Below, piece after piece: positions 59,648 through 64,000 of a DNA stretch of 64,000 nt. The position numbers and the translations under genes were made by a program. Under the pieces are notes generated by a model. It was not told the DNA's origin, did no database searches, and saw only the letters and a program-made list of their open reading frames with translations. Each line of letters opens with the position of its first letter. Positions within the stretch are counted from its first letter, which is position 1. Origin of the DNA: Streptomyces sp. Ru71 (lineage in GTDB: Bacteria > Actinomycetota > Actinomycetes > Streptomycetales > Streptomycetaceae); contig NZ_PQSS01000002.1 in assembly GCF_002920535.1 (NCBI RefSeq), forward strand, positions 1-64,000. Direction: 5' to 3'.

Positions 59648-60871
59648 TCACACCATCGCGGGGAGCGGTGCGCGCCGCTCGGCCGGGGCCGGCACCGAGC
59701 TGCGGACCGGGGCCACGATCCCCAGGGCGCGGCGCATGGTGGCGAGCTTCGCGCTGGTCTCCGCGAACTCCACGTCCAGACGGCTGTCGGCGACGATGCC
59801 GCCGCCCGCGCGCAGGGTGAGCCGGCCGTTGTTGGCGTCGAAGTCGAGGCCGCGCAGGGCCATGTAGAACTCGCAGTCGCCGTCGCTGTCGAGCCAGCCG
59901 ACCAGGCCGCCGTAGTAGCCGCGCGGCGACTCGTTTGCGGTGATCAGGTGCAGCGAGTGGTCCTGCGGGACGCCGCACACGGCGGGGGAGGGGTGCAGCG
60001 CGGCGACGAGGTCGGCGATGCGCAGGTCGGAGCCGCGCAGCCGGGCCCGGATGGGGGTTCCCAGGTGCCAGACACCGGGCGCCTCGATCAGCTCGGGCTG
60101 GCCCGGGTGGTCGACGGCGGTGCAGAACGGGGCCAGGTTCTTGAGCATGAACTCGACCAGGTGCCGGTGCTCCACGAGGAACTTGTCCGTGAACAGCTCG
60201 GCGTGGGCGCGTGCCTCGTCCTGGGCGGCGGTCAGCGCCGGGTTGCGCGGGACGGTGCCGGCCAGCGGGGTCATGGTGAGCACGTCACCGGTCTTCTTCA
60301 CGAACAGCTCGGGGCTCGCGCCGATCGTGTAGACGCCGGGGTTGTGGAGGTGCTCGACGAAGTAGCTGTGGACGCGCGGGTAGAGGTCGGCGATGCGTGC
60401 GTACAGCTGCAGCGGGTCGACGGGCGCGGAGCCGGTCGCCTGGAACCGCTCGGCGCGGGCGACGACGATCTTCTCCAGCGCGTTGTTCGGCGAGCGCAGC
60501 ATCGGCAGCACGGAGTCGACGAGGCGGATGTACCCGGCGATCTCGGTGTCGTTGAACGGCACGTCGGGGAAGAAGTGCCCGAGGGCGGCGCCCGGGGCGA
60601 CGGCGGGCCGGTGCGTGGCGCGGCGGCCCAGGTAGAAGGAGGAGGCGCCGGAGGTGGGGTCGAAGGGGACCGCGCCGGCCACGAGGTCGCCGAACTTCCC
60701 GGAGCGGACGGCCTGTTCGGCCTCGGCGAGGTCGGTGAAGGCGCTCAGCGGTCCTTCCAGGGCCGCCGAGGTGCTCGGACCGTGCAGCAGGAACCGGGTG
60801 CGCGCGCCGTCCGCCGGCTGCGCGGGGAGGAACTGGCTGGACGGCTGTGCCGGAAGGAACTCGTCAGACAT
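59648..60871 (-). CDS. Isochorismate synthase (DhbC/EntC/MenF family)
   Basis: 407 residues: chorismate-binding core ALEKIVVARAERFQ, GASPELFV, TMTPLAGTVPR, HPSPAVCGVP, ITANESPRGYYGGLVGWLD and LRAGGGIVADS. It changes chorismate to isochorismate for menaquinone or a catechol siderophore. GGAGGG lies before ATG 60871, which lies within the last 8 codons region of the Old Yellow Enzyme gene (8-bp overlap). Context (menE, menB upstream on the same strand) favours a menaquinone/naphthoquinone role over a siderophore. Confidence 0.88.
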   Translation of the reverse strand: MSDEFLPAQPSSQFLPAQPADGARTRFLLHGPSTSAALEGPLSAFTDLAEAEQAVRSGKFGDLVAGAVPFDPTSGASSFYLGRRATHRPAVAPGAALGHFFPDVPFNDTEIAGYIRLVDSVLPMLRSPNNALEKIVVARAERFQATGSAPVDPLQLYARIADLYPRVHSYFVEHLHNPGVYTIGASPELFVKKTGDVLTMTPLAGTVPRNPALTAAQDEARAHAELFTDKFLVEHRHLVEFMLKNLAPFCTAVDHPGQPELIEAPGVWHLGTPIRARLRGSDLRIADLVAALHPSPAVCGVPQDHSLHLITANESPRGYYGGLVGWLDSDGDCEFYMALRGLDFDANNGRLTLRAGGGIVADSRLDVEFAETSAKLATMRRALGIVAPVRSSVPAPAERRAPLPAMV

Positions 60872-61964
60872 GGATCGGCCCTCCGATCCGTGTGGTCCAC
60901 GGACCATAGTCGGTGTATCCCTCGCCGTCGCCGCCGTAGAAGCGGCTGGGGTCGGGTGCGGTCAGGGGGGCGCCGAGCGCGAGGCGTTCGGGCAGGTCGG
61001 GGTTGGAGACGAAGAGGCGTCCGAGGGACAGCGCGTCGCAGCCGGAGGTCAGCAACTCGCCGAGCCGGGCGACCAGTTCCCCGGCGGACCAGGTCAGATC
61101 CGTGCCCATGTTGTGGATCCACGCGCCGGCCTTGTGCGTGCGCAGCCAGTCCAGGACGCCCTGGTCGCTGCCGGTGATGGTGTGGACGTAGGCGAGCCGG
61201 CGTACCGAGGGGTGCGAGAGCAGCGCCGGGTAGACCTCCGCCGCGTCCTGCTCGGCCAGGCGGTTGGCGGAGAAGCCGGGGGAGACGCGCAGTCCGGTGC
61301 GGGAGGCGCCGACGGCCGCCGAGACCGCCTCGACGACGCGGACCGCGAAGCGGATCCGGTTCTCGGCCGGGCCGCCGTAGGCGTCGTCGCGCAGGTTGGT
61401 GCCGGAGGCGAGGAACTGGTGGACCAGGTAGCCGTTGCCGCCGTGGATCTCCACGCCGTCGAATCCGGCCGCCGCGGCGAGCCGCGCGGCGCGGGCGAAC
61501 TCCTCGACGACGCCGTCGATCTCGCCGGTGGTCATCGCCCGCGGCTCGGGGTGCTCGACGATCTTCCCGTCCAGGACGGCGGTGTCGCGGGGCACGATCG
61601 CGGACGGCGCGAGCGGGGTCCGCCCGCCGTTGACGCTCGGGTGGGCGGCGAGACCGGCGTGCATCAGCTGGACGACGATGCGCCCGCCGCGCTCGTGCAC
61701 GGCCTCGGTGATCCGGGCCCAGCCGGCCACGTCCCGGTCGGTGACCAGGTGCGGGCTGCCGGGCTGGCTCTTGCCCGCGAGGGAGGTGTGGACGCTGCCG
61801 GTGACGATGAGACCGGCGGAGGCGCGCTGTGCGTAGTACGTGCGCATCAGCTCGTTCGGCGTGCCGTCGGCGTCCGCTCTGCGGCGGCCCATGGGGCTCA
61901 TGACGATCCGGTTGCCGGCGTGGATGTCGCCGAGGGCCACCGGGGAGAACAGCTCTGCTGACAT
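60864..61964 (-). CDS. NADH:flavin oxidoreductase / Old Yellow Enzyme family alkene reductase
   Basis: 366 residues: LGDIHAGNRIVMSPMGRRRAD, VVQLMHAGLAAHPSVNGG, AAGFDGVEIHGGNGYLVHQFL (HxxN substrate site and Tyr), NLRDDAYGGPAENRIRF and a C-terminal ALSLGRLFVSNPDLPERL. It binds FMN and reduces activated C=C bonds. Its place between menE and the isochorismate synthase, with a 1-bp gap and an 8-bp overlap, is not a standard part of menaquinone biosynthesis. Confidence 0.9.
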   Translation of the reverse strand: MSAELFSPVALGDIHAGNRIVMSPMGRRRADADGTPNELMRTYYAQRASAGLIVTGSVHTSLAGKSQPGSPHLVTDRDVAGWARITEAVHERGGRIVVQLMHAGLAAHPSVNGGRTPLAPSAIVPRDTAVLDGKIVEHPEPRAMTTGEIDGVVEEFARAARLAAAAGFDGVEIHGGNGYLVHQFLASGTNLRDDAYGGPAENRIRFAVRVVEAVSAAVGASRTGLRVSPGFSANRLAEQDAAEVYPALLSHPSVRRLAYVHTITGSDQGVLDWLRTHKAGAWIHNMGTDLTWSAGELVARLGELLTSGCDALSLGRLFVSNPDLPERLALGAPLTAPDPSRFYGGDGEGYTDYGPWTTRIGGPIHV

Positions 61965-61965
61965 C

Positions 61966-63147
61966 TCAGCCTTCCTTGTCCTGGGCGGTCGTCGCGTACG
62001 GGATCTCGCTCAGCCGGGCGCGGACCGTGGAGCGGTCGATCTTGGAGTTGGGCAGCAGCGGCAGGTCGTCGCGGAAGACGATCCGCTTGGGGATCGCGGC
62101 CCGGCCCAGCCGGTCGCGCACCAGCTCCCTGAGCGCCGTGGCGCCGGGGGTGGCCGCGCCGGCCCGGGGCACGACGTGGGCGCTGACCAGCTCGCCCCAC
62201 TCGGGGTCCGGCAGGCCCATGACCACCGCGCTGTCGACCCAGTCGAGGCCGAGCAGCACCTCCTCGACGGCGCCCGCGGAGATCTTGACCCCGCCGGTGT
62301 TGATGAGGTCGTCGGTGCGGCCGAGCGGGACCAGGCGGCCGTCGTCCCAGCGGCCCCGGTCGGAGGTGCGGAACCAGCGCACCCCGTCGGCGTCGACGCT
62401 GAAGCGGCTCTGCTCCGCCTCGGCGGCGCCGAGATAGGTGCTGGCCACGGTGGGGCCGCCGATGTGCACGATGTCGTCGACCAGCCGCACCCGGACCCCG
62501 TCGAGCGGGACCCCGTCGTAGACGCAGCCGCCGCCGGTCTCCGTCATGCCGTACGTGGACACGTGCCGGGTGATCTCGCCGAGGCGGGCCGCGGTGCCCC
62601 GGTCGAGCGGGGCTCCGCCGACCATCACCATGTCGAAGCGGGCCAGTTCGGCGCGGGCCTCGGCGTCCGCGAGCAGCCGCCGGATCTGGGTGGGGACGAG
62701 GGCCGTGTACCGGCGGCCCGCCCCCATCCGCCGGGCCGCGGCCACGAAGGCCGCGGCGTCGAACCGGCCGCCGTCGAGGGTGGTGACCCGGTTGCCGCCG
62801 GCCGCGGCGCGGGAGAGCACCTGGAATCCGGCGACGAACCCGAGCGGCAGGCACAGCAGCCAGTCACCGGGCCCGCCGAGGCGGTTCAGGGTGGCCTCGG
62901 CGGAGGCGAGGAGCGCGGTGCGCGGCAGGGCGGTGCGCTTGGGGGCGCCGGTCGAGCCGGAGGTGGACAGGACCACCCCGGTGCCCTCGGGCACCGTGTC
63001 CGGCAGGTGGCGCAGCTGGGCGGGGTCGGCGACCGGGGCGATGGCGTCGCCGCCGGCTTGCATCTTCTCGATCTCGGGGAGCAGGACGTCGACGGCGTGT
63101 GCGGGCTGTGCCGGCAGGACGACGGGCCGCAGGGGTATGCCTGGCAT
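61966..63147 (-). CDS. menE: o-Succinylbenzoate-CoA ligase (MenE-like)
   Basis: 393 residues, shorter than general acyl-CoA ligases and of MenE length. ANL motifs: STSGSTGAPKRTAL (P-loop), VSTYGMTETGGGCVYDG, RWFRTSDRGRW, GRTDDLINTGGVKISAGAVEEVL, and PNSKIDRSTV with the catalytic Lys. It makes o-succinylbenzoyl-CoA, the substrate of MenB, whose gene is 9 bp upstream. ATG 63147. Confidence 0.85.
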   Translation of the reverse strand: MPGIPLRPVVLPAQPAHAVDVLLPEIEKMQAGGDAIAPVADPAQLRHLPDTVPEGTGVVLSTSGSTGAPKRTALPRTALLASAEATLNRLGGPGDWLLCLPLGFVAGFQVLSRAAAGGNRVTTLDGGRFDAAAFVAAARRMGAGRRYTALVPTQIRRLLADAEARAELARFDMVMVGGAPLDRGTAARLGEITRHVSTYGMTETGGGCVYDGVPLDGVRVRLVDDIVHIGGPTVASTYLGAAEAEQSRFSVDADGVRWFRTSDRGRWDDGRLVPLGRTDDLINTGGVKISAGAVEEVLLGLDWVDSAVVMGLPDPEWGELVSAHVVPRAGAATPGATALRELVRDRLGRAAIPKRIVFRDDLPLLPNSKIDRSTVRARLSEIPYATTAQDKEG

Positions 63148-63156
63148 GACCGACCC

Positions 63157-64000
63157 TCAGAAGTAGTAGGGGTGGGCGGACCAGTCGGGGTCGCGCTTCT
63201 CCAGGAAGGCGTTGCGTCCCTCGACGGCCTCGTCGGTCATGTACGCGAGCCGGGTCGTCTCGCCGGCGAACACCTGCTGGCCGACCATGCCGTCGTCGGG
63301 CAGGTTGAAGGCGAACTTCAGCATCCGGATCGCCTGCGGCGACTGGGAGGTGATGTCGCGGCAGTACTCGATGGCGGTGCGCTCCAGGTCGGCGTGCGGC
63401 ACCACGTCGTTGACGGCGCCCATCTCGCGCATCCGGTCGGCGTCGATCTCCCGGGCCAGGAAGAAGATCTCGCGGGCGAACTTCTGCCCGACCTGGCGGG
63501 CGAGCAGCGCGGAGCCGTAGCCGGCGTCGAAGGAGCCCACGGTGGCGTCGGTCTGCTTGAACTTGCCGTGCTCACGGGAGGCGATGGTCAGGTCGCAGAC
63601 CACGTGCAGGGAGTGCCCGCCGCCCGCGGCCCAGCCGTTGACGGCCGCGATGACCACCTTCGGCATGGTGCGGATCAGCCGCTGCACCTCCAGGATGTGC
63701 AGCCGGCCCGCGCGGGCCGGGTCGATGTGCTCGGCGGTCTCGCCCTCGGCGTAGCGGTAGCCGTCGCGGCCCCGGATGCGCTGGTCGCCGCCGGAGCAGA
63801 ACGCCCAGCCGCCGTCCTTGGCGGAGGGGCCGTTGCCGGTGAGGATGACCGCGCCGACGTCGGAGGACATCCGGGCGTGGTCCAGGGTGCGGTACAGCTC
63901 GTCGACGGTCTTCGGGCGGAAGGCGTTGCGCACCTCGGGCCGGTCGAAGGCGATCCGCACCCAGGGCAGGTCGCGGACCACGGTGCCGTCGGCGTCGCGT
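63157..64000 (-). CDS. menB: 1,4-Dihydroxy-2-naphthoyl-CoA synthase (MenB), N-terminus outside window
   Basis: At least 275 residues in frame to the window edge. Crotonase-type MenB marks: VRIAFDRPEVRNAFRP, GGWAFCSGGDQRIRGRDGY, HILEVQRLIRTMPKVVIAAVNGWAAGGGHSLHVVCDL, FKQTDATVGSFDAGYGSALLARQVG and C-terminal EGRNAFLEKRDPDWSAHPYYF. Family members are about 300 residues, so some 20-25 residues lie beyond the right edge; the GTG at 63981 is probably internal. It closes the second ring of the naphthoquinone. Confidence 0.92.
   Translation of the reverse strand, partial: RDADGTVVRDLPWVRIAFDRPEVRNAFRPKTVDELYRTLDHARMSSDVGAVILTGNGPSAKDGGWAFCSGGDQRIRGRDGYRYAEGETAEHIDPARAGRLHILEVQRLIRTMPKVVIAAVNGWAAGGGHSLHVVCDLTIASREHGKFKQTDATVGSFDAGYGSALLARQVGQKFAREIFFLAREIDADRMREMGAVNDVVPHADLERTAIEYCRDITSQSPQAIRMLKFAFNLPDDGMVGQQVFAGETTRLAYMTDEAVEGRNAFLEKRDPDWSAHPYYF

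Overview
The window is chromosomal DNA of a Streptomyces. It is very GC-rich, with strong G/C at third codon positions, GTG starts are common, many genes overlap by 4 bp, and the content is typical (afsK/afsS/afsR, fbiC, an XRE-DUF397 pair, a GPP34 protein). Both ends cut genes: afsK on the left, menB on the right. I see no rRNA, CRISPR array, insertion sequence or phage block. One tRNA is present.

Left part (1-23.3 kb): the C-terminal propeller of AfsK, a secreted protein, then catabolic genes in two blocks on either side of afsS-afsR. Block one (2.1-6.2 kb) holds an enoyl-CoA hydratase, a Zn-ribbon/OB-fold (DUF35) protein, a thiolase-fold protein and, divergently, an acyl-CoA synthetase broken by a 1-base frameshift. 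Block two (10.3-17.7 kb) holds a metal-dependent amidohydrolase, two F420/LLM oxidoreductases, an SDR, a D-aminoacylase-type amidohydrolase and an aldehyde dehydrogenase. Five copies of a 15-bp palindrome (consensus CTGACGGNCCGTCAG) lie in the three control regions of these blocks and overlap credible promoters, so they look like one regulon for an undescribed acyl-CoA/F420 catabolic route. Its regulator is not in the window. afsS (59 codons, three QDMHAT repeats) lies just downstream of afsR. Further F420-related genes follow (deazaflavin-dependent reductase, a third LLM protein, fbiC).

Middle part (23.3-53 kb): an L,D-transpeptidase-like protein without the catalytic Cys, a DUF2165 membrane protein, a membrane-anchored metacaspase, an ADP-ribosylglycohydrolase homologue that has lost its metal ligands, a sodium/solute symporter, a secreted purple-acid-phosphatase-like enzyme, a GT39 glycosyltransferase operon, a large membrane protein, a D-Ala-D-Ala carboxypeptidase with a long disordered cytoplasmic arm, a GPP34 protein, an XRE/DUF397 pair, a MerR regulator with glutathione peroxidase, an ArsR-type regulator divergent from an MFS pump, an SPFH protein, a class-C serine hydrolase, a HAD protein, and a compositionally foreign cutinase-like gene beside tRNA-Arg(CCU).

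Right part (53-64 kb, all minus strand): a translationally coupled nitrate-assimilation operon (narK, nasA, two flavoprotein reductases), then isochorismate synthase, an Old Yellow Enzyme, menE and menB, that is, pieces of the classical menaquinone (or a naphthoquinone) route.
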